Below are positions 28,841 through 36,964 of a stretch of DNA of 43,349 nucleotides, one piece after another. The stretch covers positions 1 through 43,349 of the forward strand of contig VFZY01000027.1 of the NCBI GenBank assembly GCA_016870915.1, written 5' to 3'. The notes beneath the pieces were generated by a model, which saw only the letters and a program-made list of their open reading frames with translations, had not been told where the DNA came from and did no database searches. The translations under genes were made by a program, and so were the position numbers. Each line of letters starts with the position of its first letter. The first letter of the stretch is position 1. The stretch is from Acidobacteriota bacterium. Lineage in GTDB: Bacteria > Acidobacteriota > Terriglobia > Bryobacterales > Bryobacteraceae.

Positions 28841-28854
28841 GGCAACGATTTGCC
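28841..28854. repeat. small inverted repeat after the DNA polymerase IV gene
   Basis: GGCAA (28841-28845), CGAT, TTGCC (28850-28854). It lies 19 bases past the polymerase stop. No U-run follows, so it is a weak terminator candidate at best. Confidence 0.35.
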
Positions 28855-28872
28855 TTGGCGGCGGCGAAGCAG

Positions 28873-30099
28873 TCATTTCTTCTTTCCGGGTAGTCCGGCG
28901 GGATTCTCGTGGACCCTTTCCTCGAACGTCCCGCGCATACCACCGGCCAACTTCAGGCTGGATTCACCGAACCGGTCGCGGATGCGGTCCACGGCGCCCA
29001 GCGCGGTCCGCCACCGCCGCTCTTCCGGTGCTTCGAGCAGGCTCAATTGGCCTTCTCCCGCGGTGAGGGCTCCTGCCTGGACACCCACGAGGCGGGTGAG
29101 CCTGCTTTCCGGCCAATGTTCACGGAACAGCCGGCGGGACTCAGCGATCAGTTCGATGTCGAGTTGCGTGGGCCGCCCAAGTGTCACCGCCCGGGTGATG
29201 GTGTGGAAGGTGTTGTCCCGCAACTTGATCTGAACCGTTCGCGTGTAAAGGCGATGCTCACGCAGGCGGCGGCCAACCATTTCCGCCAGGCGGGCCAGGG
29301 TGGACTCGATCAGGGCGCGGTCGGCGGTGTCCTGGCTGAAGGTCACCTCATGGCTGATGGACTTCGGACCTGTATCGGCGCCGATCTCTTCGTCATACCA
29401 GCCGCCGGCATCCTGGCCTCGGGCCTTGGCGGCAAGAATGACGCCCCACTGGCCGAAGTGCTGGCCGAGGAACGCGTCGTCCAGGCGTGCCAGATCGCCC
29501 GCCGTGCGAATGCCCAGGTTCATCAGGTTGGCCTCCGTGGCCTTGCCGATGCCAGGGATCCGGCGGATGGCGAGCGGCGCCAGGAACTGCGCCTCAAGAC
29601 CGGGCAGCACGTAGAGCATGCCGTTCGGCTTGGCCTGATCGGAGGCGACCTTGGCGACGAGCCTGGTGGCTGAGATCCCGATGGAGCAGTTGAGGCCCGT
29701 GGCCTCGCCCACGGCGTCGTGAAGCTTGCGGGCCGCCGCAAGCGGTGGGCCGAGCAGGCGGCGGGTGCCCGTCATGTCCATGTACGCCTCGTCGATGGAG
29801 GCCATCTCAACCAGGGGTGAGAACCGGCTGAGCACCTCAAAAACACGGCCCGAGTACTCCCGATAGCGCTCCGGGTGGCCGGGCACGAAAATCGCCTCCG
29901 GACACAACTTGGCGGCGGTGCGCAGCGGCATGGCGGAGTGGACGCCAAATTTGCGCGCGGCATAGGAGGCCGCCGAAACCACGCCCCGCTGATCCGGGCG
30001 CCCGCCCACCACCACCGGCTTGCCTTTCAACTCCGGGTTGAACTGCTCTTCCACGGAGACGAAGAAGGCGTCCATGTCCACGTGGAACACGGTTTTCAT
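28873..30099 (-). CDS. dinB: DNA polymerase IV (Y-family translesion polymerase)
   Basis: A Y-family polymerase of about 408 residues. Catalytic carboxylates lie in HVDMDAFFVSVE near the start and SIDEAYMDMTGT; the palm/fingers signature YAARKFGVHSAMP is intact. The HhH region IPGIGKATEANL and the little-finger domain follow. A clamp-binding motif GQLSLLE lies near residue 360. It copies past DNA lesions in the cytoplasm. The frame is open to a GTG at 30108, but the ATG at 30099 overlaps the prmC stop (ATGA), which favours 30099 and coupled translation. The basic tail ends GKKK. Confidence 0.93.
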   Translation of the reverse strand: MKTVFHVDMDAFFVSVEEQFNPELKGKPVVVGGRPDQRGVVSAASYAARKFGVHSAMPLRTAAKLCPEAIFVPGHPERYREYSGRVFEVLSRFSPLVEMASIDEAYMDMTGTRRLLGPPLAAARKLHDAVGEATGLNCSIGISATRLVAKVASDQAKPNGMLYVLPGLEAQFLAPLAIRRIPGIGKATEANLMNLGIRTAGDLARLDDAFLGQHFGQWGVILAAKARGQDAGGWYDEEIGADTGPKSISHEVTFSQDTADRALIESTLARLAEMVGRRLREHRLYTRTVQIKLRDNTFHTITRAVTLGRPTQLDIELIAESRRLFREHWPESRLTRLVGVQAGALTAGEGQLSLLEAPEERRWRTALGAVDRIRDRFGESSLKLAGGMRGTFEERVHENPAGLPGKKK

Positions 30100-30923
30100 G
30101 GGGCCCACCTGGCCTCAAGCACCCGCGGGAATCCGGCCAGATCGTTGTGGGCGGCGGCTTCCCGCCAGGCGCCGGTGAGCAGCGCCAGCGCCGATTCCGC
30201 GGTCTCCACTCCAGTTTCCATCACCAGCCAGCCGCCGGGCTTGAGAACGCGCGCGGCCTCGGCCACCAGAAGGGGGTAGACCGCCATTCCGTCCTCGCCC
30301 GCAAACAGTGCGATGTGCGGCTCATGATCCCGCACTTCAGGCGCTAGCGTGGCGATGGCGGCACGCGGCACGTAGGGCGGGTTCGACACAACAAGGTCCG
30401 CACAGGCGTCCGGCAGGGCTTCCGCCAGATTCGTCTTCACAAACTCCACCCGGCCGCCCAACCGGCGCTGGTTCTCGCGAGCCTGGCGCAGCGCGGCCAT
30501 CGAGACATCGGTGGCCAGGATGCCGGCGCCGGTTTCGCATGCCAGGGTGACGGCGATGGCGCCGGAACCGGTTCCGATATCGACAGCGGTACCGCGGCAC
30601 CGGGGCAAAGCCCGCTCGATCAGGTGCTCGGTCTCGGGCCGTGGAATCAGCACGGCGGGCGAGACCCGGAACTCGCGGCCGTAGAACTCCTGGCGGCGCG
30701 TGATGTACTGTACCGGCTTGCCACGCATCCGCTCATGCAGGTAGCGGCCGTAGTGGATCCAGCCGATGGTGGAAAGCTCCTGCTCCGGGTGCGCGAACAG
30801 GTAGGTCCGGTCGCGCCCCAACGCGAACGCCAACAGCACCTCAGCGGTCAGGCGCGGAACACCGTCACCCGCGGCTCCAAGCAGCGCCGCGCCCTGCGCC
30901 ACCGCCTGGCCAATCGTGAGCAT
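30096..30923 (-). CDS. prmC: peptide chain release factor N5-glutamine methyltransferase
   Basis: A 275-residue class I SAM methyltransferase that methylates the GGQ glutamine of RF1 and RF2. The N-terminal helical domain carries the RPETEHLI motif. The SAM-binding glycine motif is AVDIGTGSGAIAVTLA and the substrate-binding motif is VSNPPYVPRA, diagnostic of PrmC/HemK-type glutamine methyltransferases. It lies between the M19-like gene (gap of six bases) and DNA polymerase IV (ATGA overlap). prfA, its frequent neighbour, is not here. Confidence 0.95.
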   Translation of the reverse strand: MLTIGQAVAQGAALLGAAGDGVPRLTAEVLLAFALGRDRTYLFAHPEQELSTIGWIHYGRYLHERMRGKPVQYITRRQEFYGREFRVSPAVLIPRPETEHLIERALPRCRGTAVDIGTGSGAIAVTLACETGAGILATDVSMAALRQARENQRRLGGRVEFVKTNLAEALPDACADLVVSNPPYVPRAAIATLAPEVRDHEPHIALFAGEDGMAVYPLLVAEAARVLKPGGWLVMETGVETAESALALLTGAWREAAAHNDLAGFPRVLEARWAP

Positions 30924-30929
30924 TGTCCC

Positions 30930-32234
30930 TTACACCCGCACACCATCGAAGTTGGCGCGCAACACACGCATCACGTTGCCGCCCAGGATCTTCCTGATGT
31001 CGTCGTCCTTGAACCCGCGCTGCACCATGCCGATGGTGAACACGGGCCAGTTGGTCCAGGCCATCGAACGCACCTGCTGCGGCGTTGCCCCGCCCAGCGC
31101 CCCGGCCGGCCACAGCGCTTCCCAACGCACCCGCTCGCGGGCGCGCCTGGGGATCTTGCGAACCTCCGCCGCCGCGTTGCGGGACTGATAGGCGACGTCC
31201 GTACCGATGGCAACATGATCGGGGCCGAAGGTCTTCACCGCATACTCAATGTGATCGAGCATCGCCGCGATATCGCGGGTGCGGCCCAGGAACTCGGGAA
31301 TGCAACAGATGCCGATCAACCCGCCGCCATCCACAATCGACCGGATCACTTCATCCGGCTTTGACCGCACGTGAGGGTTCAGGGCTCCGCACACGGTGTG
31401 GCTGGCCATGATGGGCTTCGACGATGCCCGCGCCGCCTCCAGGCTTGTGCGCCAGCCGCTATGCGCCGTGTCGACAATCACGCCGAGCCGGTTCATCTCG
31501 CGGATGGTGGCCCGGCCGAAATCGGAGAGGCCCGCATTGCCCGGTTCGCCACAGCCCTCGCCGATCAGGTTGCGGCGATTGTAGGTGAGATGCATCATGC
31601 GCACCCCCAGTTGGAAGAAGACCGGCAGGTAGCGCAGTTCGTCCTCCACGCTCACCCACTCGGAGGTCACCGGGACGCCATTGGTGGTGAACACCAGAGC
31701 ATGCCGGCCGGCGCGCCGGGCGGCTTCCACCTCATCCGGCTGGGCAGCCAGCGGTACGTGATCGCGCAGGTGATGTGTGGAGTAGGTGAAGCGTGCCAGC
31801 CGCTTGATCAGCCGCATGGGGTGGGAGCCCTCTTCCCCGGCGTTCTGAATGATGGCGGTGACGCCGGAGGCCCGCCAGGCATCCAGATACTCCGCCCGTT
31901 CGGCGGCGCTGGTCACCTGGCGCGTCATGGCCTGGCCCTCCAGCAGGTCCTGAAGTTCGATCTGCGAAGCGCCAGCCTCCACGGCCAGCCGGATGCTGTC
32001 TCCATCCACGGCGGCTCGTGGGGAAAAACCGTAGGACTCAACCACCAGGGTTGCGGCGTGCAGCTTCAGCCCGTGCTCCACCTGGGCAGTGGTGGGCTTC
32101 AGCACCGCGAGCGCGGTTTCGCGCGCCGCCTGGATCACTTCGTTGGGGCTGGCGAGTTGCGCCGCCGCGGCCGGCGAGGCGAGCAGTGCTCCGAGCGGTG
32201 ACCCGAACAGACGGCGGCGGGGAATCAGCATCAT
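30930..32234 (-). CDS. exported M19 (renal dipeptidase-like) peptidase homologue lacking the N-terminal zinc motif
   Basis: About 434 residues from the ATG at 32234. A second ATG follows immediately, and the open frame extends to 32510 without sense. A Tat-like leader (PRRRLFGSPLGALLASPAAA) implies export. The C-terminal two thirds match membrane dipeptidases: HLTYNRRNLIGEGC, VDTAHSGW and MASHTVCGAL (the two later zinc histidines) and IGTDVAY with the catalytic Asp. The usual first-strand HxD motif is replaced by VVESYGFSPRA, so only one metal site looks complete. GGAG lies two bases before the first ATG and five before the second, slightly favouring 32231. It may be a hydrolase of altered chemistry. 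Confidence 0.8.
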   Translation of the reverse strand: MMLIPRRRLFGSPLGALLASPAAAAQLASPNEVIQAARETALAVLKPTTAQVEHGLKLHAATLVVESYGFSPRAAVDGDSIRLAVEAGASQIELQDLLEGQAMTRQVTSAAERAEYLDAWRASGVTAIIQNAGEEGSHPMRLIKRLARFTYSTHHLRDHVPLAAQPDEVEAARRAGRHALVFTTNGVPVTSEWVSVEDELRYLPVFFQLGVRMMHLTYNRRNLIGEGCGEPGNAGLSDFGRATIREMNRLGVIVDTAHSGWRTSLEAARASSKPIMASHTVCGALNPHVRSKPDEVIRSIVDGGGLIGICCIPEFLGRTRDIAAMLDHIEYAVKTFGPDHVAIGTDVAYQSRNAAAEVRKIPRRARERVRWEALWPAGALGGATPQQVRSMAWTNWPVFTIGMVQRGFKDDDIRKILGGNVMRVLRANFDGVRV

Positions 32235-32295
32235 GGCTCCGATAGCAAGGTTACCAGCAGCCGGGCAGCCAGGAGCGATACACTGGGCGCCGGAC

Positions 32296-33240
32296 ATGAG
32301 AATCACGCTCCCGCTTCTGGTCCCCCTGCTCGCCGGCGCGCAGACCGGCATCATCCCCACCTCGCCGCAACAGCATGCGGCGTTGGCCAGATTGACGGCG
32401 GCCGCCGCCCGTCTGCCCTTGAAGCTCACCGATTTCGCGATCATAAAACCGTCCGCGGGCTGGGCCATCGAGATGGCAAGCTCCGTGGCAGCGGCGCCCG
32501 ATGGAACCATCTACGTGCTTCAGCGCGGCAGCCAGGCGGAGCCGGTGCTCGCGCTTCACCGGGATGGGCGGCTGCTGCGGGGCTGGGGCAGAGGGTTGTA
32601 CACCATTCCGCACAGCGTTCGCGTGGACTCCAAGGGCAATATCTGGACGGTGGATGCCGGCAGTTCGCGTATCCTCAAGTTCACACCCGAAGGCAAGGAA
32701 CTGCTGCGCATTGAGGTGGGTGAGATGCCCGCCGCGCACCCCAGCGCCTTCAAGGGCACCGCGGATATCGCCTTTGGACCGGACGGCAATCTCTATATCG
32801 CCGACGGTTATGGGAACGCGCGGGTTCTTGTGTATTCGCCCGAAGGCCGCAGGCTTCGCTCCTTTGGCGAGCGGGGCACGGGGCCGGGGCAGTTGCAGGT
32901 TCCACACGGTATTCAGGTGGACAGCGATGGAACGGTCTATGTGGCTGACCGCGAGAACGGACGCATCCAAAGATTCACCCTGGAGGGCAAGTTCATCGGT
33001 TTGTGGGAAGTACACGGCAAGACGTTTTCGCTCACACTGGCGCGGGGATTCCTTTGGGCGGGCTGCCAACAACGCGACCAGCCGAACGGGGCGCCGGGGT
33101 GGATCATGAAACTGGACAGGAAGACGGGTAAGCTGCTTGGGCTGGTGGAGTCGACGGGGCATCATTCGGTGGCTGTGACCAGCGGCGGCGAGATCCTTAC
33201 GGGCACGCGCCCTGACCGTGTTCTGTGGTTCCGGAAATAG
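32296..33240 (+). CDS. exported NHL-repeat beta-propeller protein
   Basis: A 314-residue protein with a signal peptide (ITLPLLVPLLAGAQT). The open frame reaches 32089, but the signal peptide and the divergent M19 gene place the start at 32296. NHL-type blades include GLYTIPHSVRVDSKGNIWTV, FGPDGNLYIADGYGNARV, VPHGIQVDSDGTVYVADREN and GRIQRFTLEGKFIGLW, as in the peptidylglycine lyase-like NHL family. It would be periplasmic and its ligand is unknown. TACACT lies 11 bases before the ATG. The stop is three bases before the PQQ dehydrogenase ATG, so the two genes form an operon. Confidence 0.85.
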   Translation: MRITLPLLVPLLAGAQTGIIPTSPQQHAALARLTAAAARLPLKLTDFAIIKPSAGWAIEMASSVAAAPDGTIYVLQRGSQAEPVLALHRDGRLLRGWGRGLYTIPHSVRVDSKGNIWTVDAGSSRILKFTPEGKELLRIEVGEMPAAHPSAFKGTADIAFGPDGNLYIADGYGNARVLVYSPEGRRLRSFGERGTGPGQLQVPHGIQVDSDGTVYVADRENGRIQRFTLEGKFIGLWEVHGKTFSLTLARGFLWAGCQQRDQPNGAPGWIMKLDRKTGKLLGLVESTGHHSVAVTSGGEILTGTRPDRVLWFRK

Positions 33241-33243
33241 GGG

Positions 33244-35568
33244 ATGATGACAGGGATGACGATGGGGATGAAGACAAGATCAATACTGGTTTTTGCGCTG
33301 GCCTCGGCGTGCGCGGCGCAACACGCGGATCCCGCCGTTGTGGGGCGCGATCTGTTCAACAGGTACTGCACATCGTGCCATGGCGCGGGGGCGCAGGGCG
33401 GGCGAGGACCGAATCTGGCCCGGGGCGATTTCGCGCGCGGGTCAAGCGATGCGGCAATTACGCGAAACATCGTCGAAGGCATTGCCGGGACTCAGATGCC
33501 GGGATTTCCGCTACCGCCGGCCGAGGTGCAGGCGATGGTGGCGTACCTTCGATCGCTTGAGACCGCAAAAGGGGATGACCGTGTGCAGGGGGATGCCGCG
33601 CGCGGCCGCACGCTGTTCTTCGGCGGCGCGGGTTGCTCCGGCTGTCACATGATGGGTGGATCGGGCGGGCGCCTGGGGCCGGATTTGACGCGCATCGGTG
33701 CGGATCGCCGCATTTCGGAGCTTCGGCGGGCCATCGCCGAGCCGTCGGCACTGGTGAAACCGGGCTACAACACTCTGGAGATTGTCACCGCCGAGGGCAC
33801 CACCATTCGCGGCGCCGCGCGGAACGAAGACACCTTTTCCGTGCAACTGATGGACCGCGCGGGTAAGTTGCACCTGATGTCCAAGCGAAACCTGCGCGAG
33901 GTTCGAAGAGTCAAGGAGAGCCTGATGCCCGCCGCGGCTGTGAAGGGGCAGGACCTTGACGACGTGCTCGCGTTTCTGCGCACGCCCGGGCCTTTGGCGC
34001 TTCCCGCCTGGACGCCCGCCGCGGACTTCAACGTCAGTTTTGATCGCTTGCGCAACGCGCGCCGCGAACCGCAGAACTGGCTCCACTACTGGGGCGATTA
34101 TGAAGGCACCCACTCAACGGCCTTGCGGCAGATCAATGGCACGAATATCGGCACGCTCCGGCCAGCCTGGTCTTATCAGTTCACCGGATCCGCGACGCCC
34201 CATGTCGAGACCACGCCGATTGTGGCCGGCGGCCTGATGTTCGTCACAGGGCCGGGCAGCGATGTTGCGGCGCTGGACGCCAGAACAGGCCGTCAGGTCT
34301 GGCGTTACTCGCGGCCGCTGCCCAAGGTGCACAGCCATTGCACGGTGATGACGAACCGTGGCGTGGCCATTCTGGGCGACCGCCTCTACCTGGGCACCCT
34401 GGACGCCCGGCTGGTGGCGCTCGACGCCAAGACGGGCAACGTGATCTTCGATGTGGAGGTGGGCAACTACAAAGATGGCCTGTCGATCACTCACGCTCCG
34501 CTCGCAATCGATGGGCGGATCGTTATCGGCATCACGGCGGGCGAGTGCGCGCTTGCCGGGTATGTGGATGCCTATGACGCCGCGACTGGTAAGCGGTTGT
34601 GGCGCACGCATGCCGTGGCGCAGCCGGGCGACCCCAATCACAAGACCTGGGCCGGTGACTCGTGGAAGTACGGCGGCGCCCCCACCTGGATGACCGGCAC
34701 CTACGACGTCTCAACCCGCACCATCTTCTGGACAACCGGCAATCCTGGTCCCGACTATGACGGAACCGTGCGGGCGGGCGACAACCTGTACTCGTGCAGC
34801 GTGCTGGCGCTTGACCCTGATACGGGCCGCATGAAGTGGTATTTCCAGCACACCCCGCACGATGTGCATGACTGGGATTCGAACGAAACCCCCGTACTGG
34901 TGGATGCCGAGGTGCGTGGGCGAAAACGCAAACTGCTGATTCAAGCCAACCGCAACGCGTTCTACTATGTGCTGGACCGGGAGACCGGCGAGTTTCTGGC
35001 GGGCAAGGCCTTTGCCAAACAGACCTGGGCCCGGGGGCTCGACGACAAAGGCCGCCCGATCGTGATTCCCAACACGGACCCGACGCCGGAGGGCAACTAT
35101 GCCTGTCCCGATGCCGGCGGGGCCACCAACTGGGCAGCGCCCTCCTATAGTCAGTGGACCGGGCTGTTCTACGTATCGGTACGCGAGACCTGCGCCACGT
35201 ATTTTCGCGAAACGAAGCCACCCGTGCCCGGCGAGCCGTACACGGGGGGTGGTCAGCGGGACGACGGCAGCGGATACGATCCCGGCTTCGTCCGGGCGCT
35301 CGATCCGGCAACCGGCGACATCCGCTGGAGCACACCCACCCACACGGGTTCCTGGGCCACGGGCGTGCTGGCCACGGCAGGCGGACTGGTTTTTGCCGGC
35401 GTGAGGGAGGGCAGTCTTCTGGCGCTTGACGACAAGACCGGCAAGATCCTGTGGAGCTACAACACGGGAGGCCAGGTGCAGAGCGGTCCGATTTCATACG
35501 CTGTGGACGGCCGCCAGTATGTGGCCATTGCGAACACCACGTCTCTCACCGTGTTCACCCTGCCGTAG
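33244..35568 (+). CDS. PQQ-dependent dehydrogenase with two N-terminal cytochrome c domains
   Basis: A 774-residue periplasmic quinohemoprotein with signal peptide SILVFALASACAAQ. The first heme domain has CTSCH at 42-46 and a likely Met ligand in TQMPGFPLPP. The second has CSGCH at 131-135 and resembles the Pirellula/Verrucomicrobium-type heme-binding domain (GPDLTRIGADR, PGYNTLEIVTAEG). From about 260 on is an eight-bladed PQQ propeller with W-docking repeats (LDARTGRQVWRY, LDPDTGRMKWYF, LDDKTGKILWSY). The active-site segment THPHD-like TPHDVHDWDSNETPV holds Asp543 and Asp545, the DxD pair of lanthanide-type enzymes. Electrons would pass from PQQ to its own hemes. The substrate is probably an alcohol or aldehyde. 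Several ATGs cluster at the start; 33271 is an alternative. Confidence 0.88.
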   Translation: MMTGMTMGMKTRSILVFALASACAAQHADPAVVGRDLFNRYCTSCHGAGAQGGRGPNLARGDFARGSSDAAITRNIVEGIAGTQMPGFPLPPAEVQAMVAYLRSLETAKGDDRVQGDAARGRTLFFGGAGCSGCHMMGGSGGRLGPDLTRIGADRRISELRRAIAEPSALVKPGYNTLEIVTAEGTTIRGAARNEDTFSVQLMDRAGKLHLMSKRNLREVRRVKESLMPAAAVKGQDLDDVLAFLRTPGPLALPAWTPAADFNVSFDRLRNARREPQNWLHYWGDYEGTHSTALRQINGTNIGTLRPAWSYQFTGSATPHVETTPIVAGGLMFVTGPGSDVAALDARTGRQVWRYSRPLPKVHSHCTVMTNRGVAILGDRLYLGTLDARLVALDAKTGNVIFDVEVGNYKDGLSITHAPLAIDGRIVIGITAGECALAGYVDAYDAATGKRLWRTHAVAQPGDPNHKTWAGDSWKYGGAPTWMTGTYDVSTRTIFWTTGNPGPDYDGTVRAGDNLYSCSVLALDPDTGRMKWYFQHTPHDVHDWDSNETPVLVDAEVRGRKRKLLIQANRNAFYYVLDRETGEFLAGKAFAKQTWARGLDDKGRPIVIPNTDPTPEGNYACPDAGGATNWAAPSYSQWTGLFYVSVRETCATYFRETKPPVPGEPYTGGGQRDDGSGYDPGFVRALDPATGDIRWSTPTHTGSWATGVLATAGGLVFAGVREGSLLALDDKTGKILWSYNTGGQVQSGPISYAVDGRQYVAIANTTSLTVFTLP

Positions 35569-36063
35569 GGCAACGGGTGCTGGCATTGGAGGGTTCACAG
35601 ACGCGCTGGCGCTAGGTGGGCATCGAGCCGCGAGGGCGCGACGCCGGCTATCTCCGGCGACAGTTCTCCATCCATCGGGGCACCCTGCTTCAGATGCTCT
35701 TGAAGGCCGTACCACCTTGCAGGGTTTGTTCAGGATGCGGACGGCCGGTATCCTGCCGGGCGGATGCTGTGGCGCGGTGTGACGGAAGGTGAGCCTTTTC
35801 TCACGGCCGATCAATGATCACGGCCGGGTATGCGGATCGGAAGTTTGGGGTAAACCCCATTGTTCCGGGTGGACGGCTGATCGACCGGGTGGCGGAACGG
35901 CGCTGGCGGCTGACGATCCGGATGGAGTCATTTTGGCCGAGGAAGCCATCGCCACCCGGTACAAGCTGACTGCCGGTTTCGACCGGGATGTCCCGAATCG
36001 CCGGGTGGATCGCTGAGGACGGGTACCGGTCAGTACTACAACGCCCATGCAGCCTTTCCCTGG
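35569..36063. other. 495-base intergenic stretch without a convincing gene
   Basis: No reading frame here resembles a protein I know, and short frames lack ribosome sites. Two hairpins are visible: GTGAG/CTCAC (35789-35793 with 35800-35804) and TGGGG-TAAA-CCCCA (35846-35859). GATCA occurs twice at 35809-35820, flanked by CGGCC. Fragments such as CCGGGTGG recur. It could be decayed coding DNA or a long untranslated region. Confidence 0.45.
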
Positions 36064-36069
36064 TACACT
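36064..36069 (+). promoter_or_regulatory. -10-like box TACACT six bases before the FkbM-type gene
   Basis: TACACT, then GCCTTT, then the ATG at 36076. There is no Shine-Dalgarno sequence in the gap, as expected for a leaderless mRNA. Confidence 0.5.
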
Positions 36070-36075
36070 GCCTTT

Positions 36076-36926
36076 ATGGTGAGCTCAGACGCTGATCACA
36101 GGCCGGTACAACACTACACGCTGAAACATCGAATGGTGGCCTGGGTCAGCCGGAACCTCTTTGACCACGTGACTTACACGGTCCGCCGCGGTCTTCTGAA
36201 GGGCTTGAAACGCCGGGGAGGGCTGGCGTGGCTGCCGGAGTCCCTGGCTCCCTCAACGGTGACCGCCGAAGAGGCGTTCTGGCAGGCGCAGAACCTGGCG
36301 GGGATGACTGTGTATGACGTCGGCGCGTTTCAGGGTCTGATGACTCTGTTTTTCGCCACCCGGGCGGGGCGCGTTGTGGCTTACGAACCGAACAGCGTGA
36401 ACCGGGCCAGGCTGATGAAAAACCTGGAGTTGAACCGAATTTCCAACGTGACTATCCGGCCCGTGGGCGTGGGCGCCGAGGAGATGCGGGCCACCATGGT
36501 GAACTCGGTTGACATGCCGGGCGGCGCGAGTATCGACCCTGGTGTGGCCCAAAGCATTCAAAAGGAAGCCAATGTGCACGTCGAAGAGATCGAGGTGGTG
36601 ATGTTCGATAAAGACCTTGCGGCACATGGGCTGCCCGCTCCGGATCTCATCAAGATCGATGTGGAAGGGCTGGACTGGCGGTGCTCGAAGGGGCCCGTGC
36701 CACGCTCGCGGCCAGGCACCCGCGGCTGTTTATCGAGATGCACGGAGACACGATGGCGGCCAAACGGCAGAACGCTCAGGCGGTGGTGGAACTGCTGGTG
36801 GGCCTGGGGTACGACGAAATCCTGCATGTTGAATCGGGCACGATGTCCACGGTAACGAACGCTACGATCGCGGCTGAGGGTCATCTTTACTGCCAGCGGC
36901 GCGCGGCGCACTCGGCGGGCCGCTGA
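36076..36926 (+). CDS. FkbM-family methyltransferase, frameshifted
   Basis: A SAM-dependent methyltransferase of the FkbM type, which O-methylates glycans or small molecules. The first frame carries MTVYDVGAFQGLMTLFFA (SAM-binding motif), AYEPNSVNRARLMKNLELN and DLIKIDVEGLDW, then loses sense. The proper end (VLEGARATLAARHPRLFIEM, ELLVGLGYDEILHVES, AAEGHLYCQRR) continues in another frame from 36681 to a stop at 36924-36926. Adding one G at 36677-36679 (TGG to TGGG) restores a single protein of about 283 residues. Either a one-base sequence error or an inactivating deletion. Confidence 0.85.
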
Positions 36927-36952
36927 GAGTACCTGAGGCCGGACCTGGCCGG

Positions 36953-36958
36953 TACAAT
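36953..36958 (+). promoter_or_regulatory. -10-like box TACAAT six bases before the second PQQ dehydrogenase
   Basis: TACAAT, then GGCGTG, then the ATG at 36965, with no ribosome site between. This is the best match in the window to the -10 consensus at leaderless spacing. Confidence 0.5.
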
Positions 36959-36964
36959 GGCGTG

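Noticed and set aside
28841-28860. Sigma-54 promoter before the PEP-CTERM gene (GGCA...TTGC on the minus strand)
   Set aside because: The GG to GC spacing is nine, not ten, bases, and the sequence is better explained as a small palindrome.
32235-32510. N-terminal extension of the M19-like protein
   Set aside because: It would run into the divergent NHL gene, and the Tat-like signal begins at 32234.
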